Assembly: GCF_030316855.1 (NCBI RefSeq)
Contig: NZ_JASZYR010000004.1
Coordinates: forward strand, 186,001-250,000
From: Variovorax sp. J22P240
GTDB lineage: Bacteria > Pseudomonadota > Gammaproteobacteria > Burkholderiales > Burkholderiaceae_C
DNA length: 64,000 bases
Direction of reading: 5' to 3'
Shown here: one piece after another, positions 18,232 to 26,288 of the stretch
Layout of the letters: every line of letters begins with the position of its first letter
How positions within the stretch are numbered: the first letter of the stretch is position 1
Position numbers and translations under genes: made by a program
Notes under the pieces: model-generated
Database searches by the model: none
The model's input: only the letters and a program-made list of their open reading frames with translations
What the model was told of the DNA's origin: nothing

Positions 18232-18966
18232 ATGAGACTCCAGGGCAAGACCGCACTCGTCACTGCGGCCGGACAGGGCATAGGCCACGCGAGCGCGCTC
18301 GCACTCGCGGCCGAGGGCGCCCAGGTATGGGCCACCGATGTCAACGAGAAACTGCTCGACCGCTATGCAGGCGTCGCCAACATCAAGACCGCGCGGCTCG
18401 ACGTGCTCGACAGGGCCGCCATCGACGCCTTCGTGAAGACGCTCCCCACAGTCGACGTGCTGTTCAACTGTGCGGGAGTGGTGCACAACGGCACGGCGCT
18501 GGACGCCACCGATGCGGACCTCGAGTTCGCCTTCCAGCTCAACGTGCGCGCGCAGTTCTGGACCATCCAGGCCGTCCTGCCGGGCATGCTCGCCGCCGGA
18601 CGCGGCAGCATCATCAACATGGCCAGCGTGTGCTCCAGCATGAAGGGTTTGCCGAATCGCTTCGTGTACGGCACGACCAAGGCCGCAGTGCTCGGTCTCA
18701 CGAAGAGCGTCGCGGCCGACTTCGTGACCAAGGGCATCCGCTGCAACGCGGTATGCCCCGGCACGGTCGATACGCCGTCGCTCGGCGATCGCATCAACGC
18801 CAACGCCGACCCTGAAGAAGCGCGCAAGGCCTTCATCGCCCGCCAGCCGATGGGCCGGCTCGCGAAGGCCGAGGAGATCGCGCCGGTCGTGGTCTTCCTG
18901 GCGAGCGACGAATCGATTTTTGCCACCGGGCAGGCCTTCACGGTCGACGGAGGCATCACCATATGA
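18232..18966 (+). CDS. SDR oxidoreductase, 2-keto-3-deoxy-L-fuconate dehydrogenase-like
   Basis: This 244-residue classical SDR carries the unusual NAD motif TAAGQGIG (about 11-18), in which Ala replaces the first Gly, plus Ser132 and the YGTTK catalytic motif (Tyr146, Lys150). This variant motif is typical of DHRS6-like enzymes, including the KDF dehydrogenase of the Xanthomonas L-fucose pathway. It is first in a three-gene operon and overlaps the next SDR by 4 bp. It probably oxidises a 2-keto-3-deoxy acid to the 2,4-diketo acid; the substrate is inferred. Confidence 0.9.
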   Translation: MRLQGKTALVTAAGQGIGHASALALAAEGAQVWATDVNEKLLDRYAGVANIKTARLDVLDRAAIDAFVKTLPTVDVLFNCAGVVHNGTALDATDADLEFAFQLNVRAQFWTIQAVLPGMLAAGRGSIINMASVCSSMKGLPNRFVYGTTKAAVLGLTKSVAADFVTKGIRCNAVCPGTVDTPSLGDRINANADPEEARKAFIARQPMGRLAKAEEIAPVVVFLASDESIFATGQAFTVDGGITI

Positions 18967-19709
18967 ACCAGCTCGACTTCGCGGGCCGGCACGCCGTCGT
19001 CACGGGCGGCGCGACCGGCCTCGGGTACGGCATCGTGCAACGCCTGCTGGCCTCGGGCGGCAGCGTGACGATCTGGGACCGCGACGGCGAAGCCGCCACC
19101 AAGGCCGCTTGGTCGCTCGGCGCCAAGGCCTTCGCGCTCACCGTCGACGTGACGCAGCCGCCGTCCGTGGCCAAGGCCGTTGCCGCCACGCTCGCGCAGG
19201 CCGGGCGCATCGACGCGCTCATCAACAGCGCCGGCATTACCGGGCCCAACACCAAGCTTTGGGAATACCCGGTCGATGCCTGGCGGCAGGTGATGGACGT
19301 CAACCTCAACGGCCCCTTCATCTGCTGCCGCGAAGTCGTCTCGCAGATGCGCGTTCAGGGCTACGGCCGCATCGTCAACATCGCCTCTGTGGCGGGCAAG
19401 GACGGCAACCCCAATGCCAGTGCCTACAGCGCCAGCAAGGCGGGTCTGATCGCACTCACCAAGTCGCTCGGCAAGGAACTCGCCGACACGGGCATCCGCG
19501 TGAACTGCGTGACGCCGGCGGCGGTGAAGACCGCGATCTTCGACCAGATGTCACCGGACCACATCGCGTTCATGCTCTCGAAGATCCCGATGGGCCGATT
19601 CGGCAAGGTGGAGGAGATTGCCGCGATGGTCGCCTGGCTTTGCACTGAAGATTGCTCGTTCTCCACTGGCGCCGTGTTCGATCTTTCCGGCGGTCGTTCC
19701 ACCTATTGA
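18963..19709 (+). CDS. SDR-family dehydrogenase
   Basis: This second SDR (248 residues) has the canonical TGGATGLG cofactor motif and YSASK catalytic motif. It is translationally coupled to the first SDR (ATGA overlap). It could be the sugar or aldonate dehydrogenase of the same pathway, or a paralogue with different stereospecificity. The FAH gene follows after a 19-bp gap, so all three genes probably share one transcript. Confidence 0.9.
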   Translation: MNQLDFAGRHAVVTGGATGLGYGIVQRLLASGGSVTIWDRDGEAATKAAWSLGAKAFALTVDVTQPPSVAKAVAATLAQAGRIDALINSAGITGPNTKLWEYPVDAWRQVMDVNLNGPFICCREVVSQMRVQGYGRIVNIASVAGKDGNPNASAYSASKAGLIALTKSLGKELADTGIRVNCVTPAAVKTAIFDQMSPDHIAFMLSKIPMGRFGKVEEIAAMVAWLCTEDCSFSTGAVFDLSGGRSTY

Positions 19710-19728
19710 TTTCAGAAGAAAGGACAAC

Positions 19729-20577
19729 ATGAAACTCGTTCGCTATGGCAACCCCGGCAAGGAAAAGCCGGGCCTCGTCGACGACAACGGCCAGCTGCGC
19801 GACCTGAGCGCGGTGGTCAAGGACATCGGCCCCGATCAACTGGGCGATGCCGCGCTCGCCAAGTTGCGCAAGCTCAAGGTCGACAAGCTGCCGCTGGTCC
19901 GCGGCAAGCCGCGCTACGGCTGCCCGGTGGCGGGCGTCGGCAAGTTCATCGCCATCGGTCTCAACTATGCGGACCATGCGGCCGAATCCGGCATGCCCAT
20001 CCCGAAAGAGCCGGTGGTCTTCACCAAGGCCATCAGTTGCATCCAGGGGCCGAACGATCCCGTGATGCTGCCCAAGGGCTCGGTCAAGGGCGACTGGGAA
20101 GTCGAGCTCGGCGTGGTGATCGGCACCCGTGCGCGCTACGTGTCGCAGAAGGATGCGCTCAACTACGTGGCGGGCTACTGCACCATCAACGACGTCAGCG
20201 AGCGCGAATGGCAGCTCGAGCGCGGCCTCACCTGGGACAAGGGCAAGGGATTCGACACCTTCGGCCCGATCGGCCCCTGGCTGGTCACGCGGGACGAGGT
20301 GCCCAATCCGCAGAAGCTCGCGATGTGGCTCGATCTCAACGGCAAGCGCGTGCAGACCGGCAGCACCAAGACCATGATCTTCAACGTCGCCAAGCTGGTG
20401 AGCTACGTGAGCCAGCTCAATACGCTGGAGCCTGGCGACATCATCACGACCGGCACGCCACCCGGCGTGGGCATGGGCATGAAGCCCCCGGTCTTCCTGA
20501 AGAAGGGCGACGTGATGACGCTGGGCATTGAGGGCCTGGGCGAACAGCGCCAGGAGGTCGTGCCTTTCAAGCTCTGA
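19729..20577 (+). CDS. Fumarylacetoacetate hydrolase-family protein (2,4-diketo-3-deoxy acid hydrolase-like)
   Basis: The 282-residue protein has the FAH fold: GLNYADHAAESGMP, the metal-binding DWEVELGVVIG and the GTPPGVGMG loop. In L-fucose-type pathways this family cleaves 2,4-diketo-3-deoxy acids to pyruvate plus a hydroxy acid, and it can also act on ureidoglycolate. The SDR neighbours favour the diketo-acid role. ATG 19729 (MKLVRYGNPG) follows AGAAAGGA; the upstream in-frame start lies inside the SDR gene. A strong intrinsic terminator follows. Confidence 0.9.
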   Translation: MKLVRYGNPGKEKPGLVDDNGQLRDLSAVVKDIGPDQLGDAALAKLRKLKVDKLPLVRGKPRYGCPVAGVGKFIAIGLNYADHAAESGMPIPKEPVVFTKAISCIQGPNDPVMLPKGSVKGDWEVELGVVIGTRARYVSQKDALNYVAGYCTINDVSEREWQLERGLTWDKGKGFDTFGPIGPWLVTRDEVPNPQKLAMWLDLNGKRVQTGSTKTMIFNVAKLVSYVSQLNTLEPGDIITTGTPPGVGMGMKPPVFLKKGDVMTLGIEGLGEQRQEVVPFKL

Positions 20578-20648
20578 TTGCTGGACCGGCATTCGGCGGC
20601 AAGCCGATTGCAGATGGGGGCGGCGCCTGACGAGCTTGCGCTCTAGAC

Positions 20649-20682
20649 AGAAAGACCTGCAAGTTTTGCAGGTCTTTCTTCT
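20649..20682 (+). terminator. Intrinsic terminator after the SDR-SDR-FAH operon
   Basis: A perfect 14-bp stem (20649-20662 with 20666-20679) has a 3-nt loop and is followed by a T-rich stretch. It lies 71 bp after the FAH stop and upstream of the TetR operator. Confidence 0.88.
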
Positions 20683-20711
20683 TTCGGAAGCCCCGAAACT
20701 GCTGCAAAATA

Positions 20712-20723
20712 GAACGATCGTTC
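20712..20723. promoter_or_regulatory. Perfect 12-bp palindrome, TetR operator candidate
   Basis: GAACGATCGTTC is its own reverse complement. It sits 20 bp before the TetR start codon in an AT-rich promoter-like stretch, with flanking TTCGTTTTAT. ACGA/TCGT palindromes of this kind are common TetR-family operators, so autoregulation and control of the downstream operon are likely. Confidence 0.72.
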
Positions 20724-20743
20724 GTTTTATTTTCAGCCCATCG

Positions 20744-21442
20744 ATGTCCGACCCCGTCGCCGCCGCCAAGACCGTTCGTGCCCCCCAGAAGGGTCAGCAG
20801 ACCAAGGCCGTCATCATTGACGCGGCGCTGAACCTCGCCGCGCAGATCGGCCTGGAGGGTCTGTCCATCGGCGCATTGGCCGAGGTCACGCAGATGAGCA
20901 AGTCGGGCGTGTTCGCCCATTTCGGCTCGCGCGAGGAGCTGCAGATTTCCGTGGTGCGCGAGTACCACACGCGTTTCGAGCAGGAAGTCTTCTACCCCGC
21001 GCTCGAGGCCGAACGCGGTCTGCCGCGCCTGCGCGCGATGTTCGCCAATTGGATGAAGCGCACCTCGGCCGAAATCGATTCCGGCTGCATCTATATCAGC
21101 GGCGCGGTCGAGTTCGACGACCGGCCCGGCCCGGTGCGCGATGCGCTGGCCGATTCCGTCAACACCTGGCTCGCGGCGATGTACCGCGCCGTCGTCCAGG
21201 CCAAGTCCGAAGGCCACCTGCGTGCTGACGCCGACGAGAAGCAGATCGCTTTCGAGATCCACGCACTGATCCTGGCGCTCCACTACGAGGCGCGATTCCT
21301 GCGCTCGCCCGATTCCCTGGCGCGTGCCAACGCCGGCTTCGACAACATCCTCGCGCGCTGCGCCTCGCCAGAGGCACCGCCCGCCGCCGCGACCGCCGCG
21401 ACCGCCGCTCCTGCGCGCCGCCGCCTGAAGACCGTGCGCTGA
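20744..21442 (+). CDS. TetR-family transcriptional regulator of the acyl-CoA operon
   Basis: This 232-residue protein has an N-terminal helix-turn-helix region (LSIGALAEVTQMSKSGVFAH) and a TetR-type ligand domain. It opens the acyl-CoA degradation cluster 67 bp before the acyl-CoA dehydrogenase, like FadR/PsrA-type TetR repressors that sense acyl-CoA. ATG 20744 gives a normal N-terminus and leaves the operator outside the gene; the frame extends to 20528 through the preceding terminator, which is not credible. The C-terminus is a disordered Ala/Pro tail. Confidence 0.92.
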   Translation: MSDPVAAAKTVRAPQKGQQTKAVIIDAALNLAAQIGLEGLSIGALAEVTQMSKSGVFAHFGSREELQISVVREYHTRFEQEVFYPALEAERGLPRLRAMFANWMKRTSAEIDSGCIYISGAVEFDDRPGPVRDALADSVNTWLAAMYRAVVQAKSEGHLRADADEKQIAFEIHALILALHYEARFLRSPDSLARANAGFDNILARCASPEAPPAAATAATAAPARRRLKTVR

Positions 21443-21509
21443 GCGTGCGGCCCCCGGCACCTCTTTTCTCTTTTTTCTCTTCAAACCTTTATTTCCCGGA
21501 GATCCCCAC

Positions 21510-23306
21510 ATGCCCGCCTACACCCCTCCTCTTCGCGACATGCAGTTTGTGATGCACGAGGTGCTGAACGTCACCGAGGAGCTCAGGGCGCTTCCCAAGC
21601 ACGCGGAAGTTGACGCCGAGACCATCAATGCGGTGCTGGAAGAGGGCGGCAAGTTCGCGTCCGAGGTGACCTTCCCGCTCAACATCAACGGTGACGAAGA
21701 AGGTTGCGTGCTCGACAAGACCACGCACGAGGTGAAGACGCCCAAGGGCTTCAAGGACGCATATGCACAGTTCGTCGAAGGCGGCTGGGCGGCGCTGTCC
21801 TGCGATCCGGCCTACGGCGGCCAGGGCTTGCCTTTCGTGGTGAACCAGTGCTTCTACGAGATGCTCAACTCCGCCAACCAGGCGTGGACGATGTACCCCG
21901 GCCTCTCGCACGGCGCCTACGAAGCCCTCGCGGCGCATGGCACCGACGAGCAGAAGAAGACCTACCTGCCCAAGCTCACGACCGGCGAATGGACCGGCAC
22001 GATGTGCCTGACCGAACCGCATTGCGGCACCGACCTCGGCCTGCTGCGCACCAAGGCCGAACCGCAGGCCGACGGCACCTACAAGCTCACCGGCAACAAG
22101 ATCTTCATCTCGGCCGGTGAACACGACATGGCCGCCAACATCATCCACCTGGTGCTGGCTCGCCTGCCGGACGCGCCCAAGGGCAGCAAGGGCATCAGCC
22201 TGTTCGTGGTGCCGAAGTTCAACGTCAAGGCCGACGGTTCGCTCGGCAGCCGCAACGGCATCTACTGCGGCGGGCTGGAGCACAAGATGGGCATCCACGG
22301 CAATGCCACGGCCCAGATGGTGCTCGAAGGCGCTACCGGCACGCTGGTCGGCCAGCCCAACAAGGGCCTCGCCGCGATGTTCGTGATGATGAACGCCGCC
22401 CGCCTGGGCGTCGGCAACCAGTCGCTGGGCCTGACCGAAGTGGCCTTCCAGAACGCGCTCGCCTACGCCAAGGACCGCATCCAGATGCGCTCGCTCTCCG
22501 GCGTGAAGGCGAAGGACAAGGACGCCGATCCGATCATCGTGCACCCCGACGTGCGCAAGATGCTGATGACCGCCAAGGCCTACGCCGAAGGCGGCCGTGC
22601 GCTGGCCATCTACTGCACGCTGCTGCTCGACAAGGAGCATCACCATCCCGACGAGAAGGTGCGCAAGGACTCCGGAGAGATCGTCGCGCTGCTCACTCCG
22701 ATCGTGAAGGCCTTCATCACCGACAACGGCCACATTGCGACCAACGCCTGCATGCAGGTCTTTGGCGGCCACGGCTTCATCAAGGAATGGGGCATGGAGC
22801 AGTTCGTGCGCGACAACCGCATCAACATGATCTATGAAGGCACCAACACGATCCAGTCGCTGGACCTGTTGGGCCGCAAGGTACTGGGCAACAATGGCGC
22901 GACTCTGAAGAAGTTCGGCAAGCTCGTCGGCAAGCTGGTTGAAGAAGAAGGCGTCAACGAGAAGATGAGCGAGTTCATCACGCCGGTGGCGATCCTGGGC
23001 GACCAGCTCACCAAGTTCACGACCGAGATCGGCTTCAAGGGCTTCCAGAACCCGGACGAAGTCGGCGCCGCCGCGGTGGACTACCTGCGCGTCGCAGGCC
23101 ACTTCGTGTTCGGCTACATGTTCGCGCTGATGGCGCGCGCCGCGCTGCGCGAGATCGCTGCCGGCAACGCCGATCCGTTCTACCAAGCCAAGCTGCAGAC
23201 CGCGCGCTTCTACTTTGCCAAGCTGTTCCCCGAGACCGCGACGCTGATGCGCACCGCGCGTGCCGGCGCCGCGCCGTTGATGAACACCGACGCCGCACTG
23301 GCCTGA
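21510..23306 (+). CDS. Acyl-CoA dehydrogenase, long form with C-terminal extension (DmdC/FadE-like)
   Basis: This 598-residue FAD-dependent acyl-CoA dehydrogenase is longer than the usual 380-residue enzymes. It has a C-terminal ACAD extension found in DmdC-type and fatty-acid-oxidising dehydrogenases. Motifs include MCLTEPHCGTDLG (flavin loop) and YEGTNTIQSLDLLGRK near the catalytic region. It should introduce the 2,3 double bond in a fatty or methylthio-acyl-CoA. The following genes supply the hydration, dehydrogenation and thiolysis steps. Confidence 0.92.
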   Translation: MPAYTPPLRDMQFVMHEVLNVTEELRALPKHAEVDAETINAVLEEGGKFASEVTFPLNINGDEEGCVLDKTTHEVKTPKGFKDAYAQFVEGGWAALSCDPAYGGQGLPFVVNQCFYEMLNSANQAWTMYPGLSHGAYEALAAHGTDEQKKTYLPKLTTGEWTGTMCLTEPHCGTDLGLLRTKAEPQADGTYKLTGNKIFISAGEHDMAANIIHLVLARLPDAPKGSKGISLFVVPKFNVKADGSLGSRNGIYCGGLEHKMGIHGNATAQMVLEGATGTLVGQPNKGLAAMFVMMNAARLGVGNQSLGLTEVAFQNALAYAKDRIQMRSLSGVKAKDKDADPIIVHPDVRKMLMTAKAYAEGGRALAIYCTLLLDKEHHHPDEKVRKDSGEIVALLTPIVKAFITDNGHIATNACMQVFGGHGFIKEWGMEQFVRDNRINMIYEGTNTIQSLDLLGRKVLGNNGATLKKFGKLVGKLVEEEGVNEKMSEFITPVAILGDQLTKFTTEIGFKGFQNPDEVGAAAVDYLRVAGHFVFGYMFALMARAALREIAAGNADPFYQAKLQTARFYFAKLFPETATLMRTARAGAAPLMNTDAALA

Positions 23307-23311
23307 ACGCC

Positions 23312-23746
23312 ATGAAAGCGCTCTTCGCAGCCGTCGTCCTGGCAGCCGGCGCCACATCGGCGCTGGCGCAGATGAGCCCCGTGGGCCTCTGGCGCAGCGT
23401 CGATGACAAGACGGGTGAGTCCAAGGCAGAGATCCGGATCAGCGAACCGGGCGGTGCGCTGCAAGGCCGCATCGAGAAGACGCTTCGCAAGGACGCGAAG
23501 CCCGACGCCGTGTGCGAGGAGTGCACCGACGACCGCAAGGGCAAGCCCATGGCCGGCCTGGAAATCATCCGCGGCGGCAAGAAGGCCGAGGGCAAGGACG
23601 TCTGGGAAGGCGGAAAGATCCTCGACCCCGAGAACGGCAAGGAATACCGCGCGAGCTTGACGCCCATCGATGGCGGCAAGAAGCTCGAAGTGCGCGGCTA
23701 CCTCGGTCCGTTCTGGCGCACCCAGACCTGGAACCGTGTGCAGTGA
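23312..23746 (+). CDS. DUF2147 domain-containing exported protein
   Basis: This 144-residue secreted protein has a signal peptide (AAVVLAAGATSALAQ) followed by DUF2147, with the family opening SPVGLWRSVDDKTG and a GKILDPENGKEYRA segment. Its gene starts 5 bp after the acyl-CoA dehydrogenase stop, inside the operon, which is odd for a periplasmic protein of unknown role. A pair of cysteines (CEEC) may form a disulfide. Repeat copy 3 begins at its stop codon. Confidence 0.87.
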   Translation: MKALFAAVVLAAGATSALAQMSPVGLWRSVDDKTGESKAEIRISEPGGALQGRIEKTLRKDAKPDAVCEECTDDRKGKPMAGLEIIRGGKKAEGKDVWEGGKILDPENGKEYRASLTPIDGGKKLEVRGYLGPFWRTQTWNRVQ

Positions 23747-23842
23747 GCCCACCCCCGTTGCTTGCTCACTTCGTGTAGCCGCCTCCCCCCTCAAGGGGGC
23801 AACACCGGTGGCCCGGCGGAGCCGGTTCCACGGTGTTTCCCG
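23747..23842 (-). repeat. Dispersed stop-proximal repeat, copy 3 (type B)
   Basis: Read on the minus strand it matches copy 2: GGAACCGGCTCCGCCGGGCC, GTTGCCCCCTTGAGGGGG and CGGCTACACGAAGTGAGC. It begins at the first base after the DUF2147 stop codon, in the same relative orientation as the other stop-linked copies. Confidence 0.88.
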
Positions 23843-23877
23843 AATCAGTCAGTCAGAACTTTTGTAGGACCTCTGTT

Positions 23878-26277
23878 ATGTCCAGATTTCAAGTGAAAAA
23901 GGTCGCCGTGCTCGGTGCCGGTGTGATGGGCGCGCAGATCGCGGCCCACCTCGTGAACGTGCGTGTGCCTGTCGTGCTGTTCGACTTGCCTGCGAAGGAA
24001 GGGTCGAAGAACGGCATCGTGACGCGCGCCATCGACAACCTGAAGAAGCTCAAGCCCGCGCCGCTCGGCGACGTGGCCGATGCCGGTCTCATCGAGCAGG
24101 CCAACTATGAGGACGATCTCGCCAAGCTCGGCGAATGCGACCTGGTGATCGAAGCCATTGCCGAGCGCATGGACTGGAAGCTCGATCTCTACAAGAAGAT
24201 CGCGCCCCACGTCGCGAAGCACGCGATCCTGGCCTCGAACACCTCGGGCCTGTCGATCACCAAGCTCAGCGAAGCACTGCCCGAGGCGCTCAAGCCGAGC
24301 TTCTGCGGCATTCACTTCTTCAACCCGCCGCGCTACATGTTCCTGGTCGAGCTGATCAACACGCCGACCACCAAGCCCGAAGTGCTCGACCAACTCGAAG
24401 CCTTCGTCACCAGCACGCTCGGCAAGGGCGTGGTGCGTGCGTACGACACGCCCAACTTCATCGCCAACCGCGTCGGCATCGCCGGCATGCTCGCCACGCT
24501 GAAGGAAGTCGAGAAGTTCGGCCTGACGCCTGACGTGGTGGACGACCTCACGGGCAAGAAGCTCGGCCGCGCCAGCTCCGGCACCTTCCGCACTGCCGAC
24601 GTGGTGGGCCTCGACACGATGGCCCATGTCGTGAAGACGCTGCAGGACAACCTCGACGAGAAAAGCGATCCGTTCTACCCCAACTTCGCGACGCCGCCGG
24701 TGCTCGCCAAGCTGCTCGAACTGGGCAACCTGGGCCAGAAGACCAAGGCCGGCTTCTTCAAGAAGGCCGGGCGCGACTTCCTGCGCTTCGATCTGGCCAA
24801 GGGCGAGTACGTGCCCTCGGGTGACAAGGCCGACGAGGTCTACGGCCGCATGCTGAAGAAGCCCGCAGCCGAACGCCTGAAGCTGCTGCGCGAGAGCGAG
24901 GGCGCACAGGGCCAGTTCCTGTGGGCCATCCTGCGCGACAGCTTCCACTACGCGGCTGTGCACCTTGCGACCATCGCCGAGAGCGCGCGCGACATCGATT
25001 TCGCGATGCGCTGGGGCTTCGGCATGAAGCAAGGTCCGTTCGAGCTGTGGCAGGAAGCGGGCTGGACGCAGGTCGCGAAGTGGATCCAGGAAGACATCGA
25101 TGCCGGAAAGGCGCTCGCGAATGTGCCGCTGCCTCAGTGGGTCTTCGAAGGCCCGGTGGCCGAAGCCGGTGGCGTGCACACGCCGGAAGGCTCCTGGAGC
25201 GCATCGAAGAACACCTTCATCGCGCCACGACGCCTGCCGGTGCACGAGCGCCAACTCTTCCCCGAGAGCGTTCTGGGTGCCAACGCACCTGACGCCAACA
25301 AGGCCGGAACGACGATCCAGGACGAAGGCGACGTGCGCCTCTGGACGCTGGACGGCGAAGTCCTCATCGCGAGCATCCATTCGAAGATGCACGCCATCAG
25401 CCCCGACGTCGCCGAGGCGCTGGCCGCGGGCGTCGAGTTGGCCGAAAAGGACTACAAGGCGATGGTGATCTGGTCGCCCGATGAAATGTTCTCGGTCGGC
25501 GCCGACCTGCAGGCGATGCTTCCGGCCTTCGTGGTCGCCGGCATCGGCGCGGTCGAAGCGGCGGAAGAAGAACTGCAGAACGTCATGCTCAAGATCCGCT
25601 ATGCCAGCGTGCCGGTCGTCTCGGCCGTGCGTGGCATGGCGTTGGGCGGCGGTTGCGAGCTCGCGGTTCATTCGGCCAAGCGTGTCGCCGCGATGGAAAG
25701 CTACATCGGCCTCGTGGAAGTCGGCGTCGGCCTCATCCCCGGCGCAGGCGGCCTGACCTACATTGCACGCCGCGCCGCAGAGAACGCGGCCGCATCGACC
25801 GGCACTGACCTGCTGCCTTTCCTGACCGAGGGATTCACCGCCGCGGCCATGGCCAAGGTCGGCACCAGCGCGCTCGAATCGAAGAAGCTCGGCTACCTGC
25901 TCGACAGCGACGTGATCGTTCCCAACAAGGACGAACTGCTCTACGTCGCGCTGCAGCAGGCGAAGGCAATGGCCGACGCCGGATGGCGCCCGCCGCTGCG
26001 CCGCCAGTTCAAGGTTGCGGGCCGCAGCGGCGCCGCGACCATCAAGGGCCAGCTGGTCAACATGCGTGACGGCGGCTTCATCAGTGCCCACGACTTCCAC
26101 ATCGCGAGCCTGATCGCGGGCGTCGTCACCGGCGGCGACGTCGATGCCGGGTCGCTTGTTACGGAGGAATACCTGATGACGCTCGAGCGAAAGGCCTTCT
26201 GCTCGCTCATCGTGCACCCCAAGACGCAAGAACGAATCATGGGAATGCTCTCGACCGGCAAGCCGGTGCGCAACTAA
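23878..26277 (+). CDS. 3-hydroxyacyl-CoA dehydrogenase / enoyl-CoA hydratase fusion (FadN-type order)
   Basis: This 799-residue bifunctional beta-oxidation enzyme has an N-terminal NAD-binding domain (VLGAGVMGAQ), a hydroxyacyl-CoA dehydrogenase C-domain with NFIANRVGIAG, and an enoyl-CoA hydratase domain in the C-terminal third (MALGGGCELAVH, about 587-597). In E. coli FadB the hydratase domain is first, so the order here is that of FadN-type proteins. It follows repeat copy 3 and is followed 11 bp later by the thiolase gene. Confidence 0.94.
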   Translation: MSRFQVKKVAVLGAGVMGAQIAAHLVNVRVPVVLFDLPAKEGSKNGIVTRAIDNLKKLKPAPLGDVADAGLIEQANYEDDLAKLGECDLVIEAIAERMDWKLDLYKKIAPHVAKHAILASNTSGLSITKLSEALPEALKPSFCGIHFFNPPRYMFLVELINTPTTKPEVLDQLEAFVTSTLGKGVVRAYDTPNFIANRVGIAGMLATLKEVEKFGLTPDVVDDLTGKKLGRASSGTFRTADVVGLDTMAHVVKTLQDNLDEKSDPFYPNFATPPVLAKLLELGNLGQKTKAGFFKKAGRDFLRFDLAKGEYVPSGDKADEVYGRMLKKPAAERLKLLRESEGAQGQFLWAILRDSFHYAAVHLATIAESARDIDFAMRWGFGMKQGPFELWQEAGWTQVAKWIQEDIDAGKALANVPLPQWVFEGPVAEAGGVHTPEGSWSASKNTFIAPRRLPVHERQLFPESVLGANAPDANKAGTTIQDEGDVRLWTLDGEVLIASIHSKMHAISPDVAEALAAGVELAEKDYKAMVIWSPDEMFSVGADLQAMLPAFVVAGIGAVEAAEEELQNVMLKIRYASVPVVSAVRGMALGGGCELAVHSAKRVAAMESYIGLVEVGVGLIPGAGGLTYIARRAAENAAASTGTDLLPFLTEGFTAAAMAKVGTSALESKKLGYLLDSDVIVPNKDELLYVALQQAKAMADAGWRPPLRRQFKVAGRSGAATIKGQLVNMRDGGFISAHDFHIASLIAGVVTGGDVDAGSLVTEEYLMTLERKAFCSLIVHPKTQERIMGMLSTGKPVRN

Positions 26278-26288
26278 GGACAGACATC

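Noticed and set aside
23845..26229. 794-codon minus-strand open frame opposite the HAD/hydratase fusion gene, and similar long antisense frames elsewhere (for example 21489-23357)
   Set aside because: These are shadows produced by strong GC bias at third positions. The plus-strand product has full-length conserved domains; the antisense frames show none and lack plausible starts.
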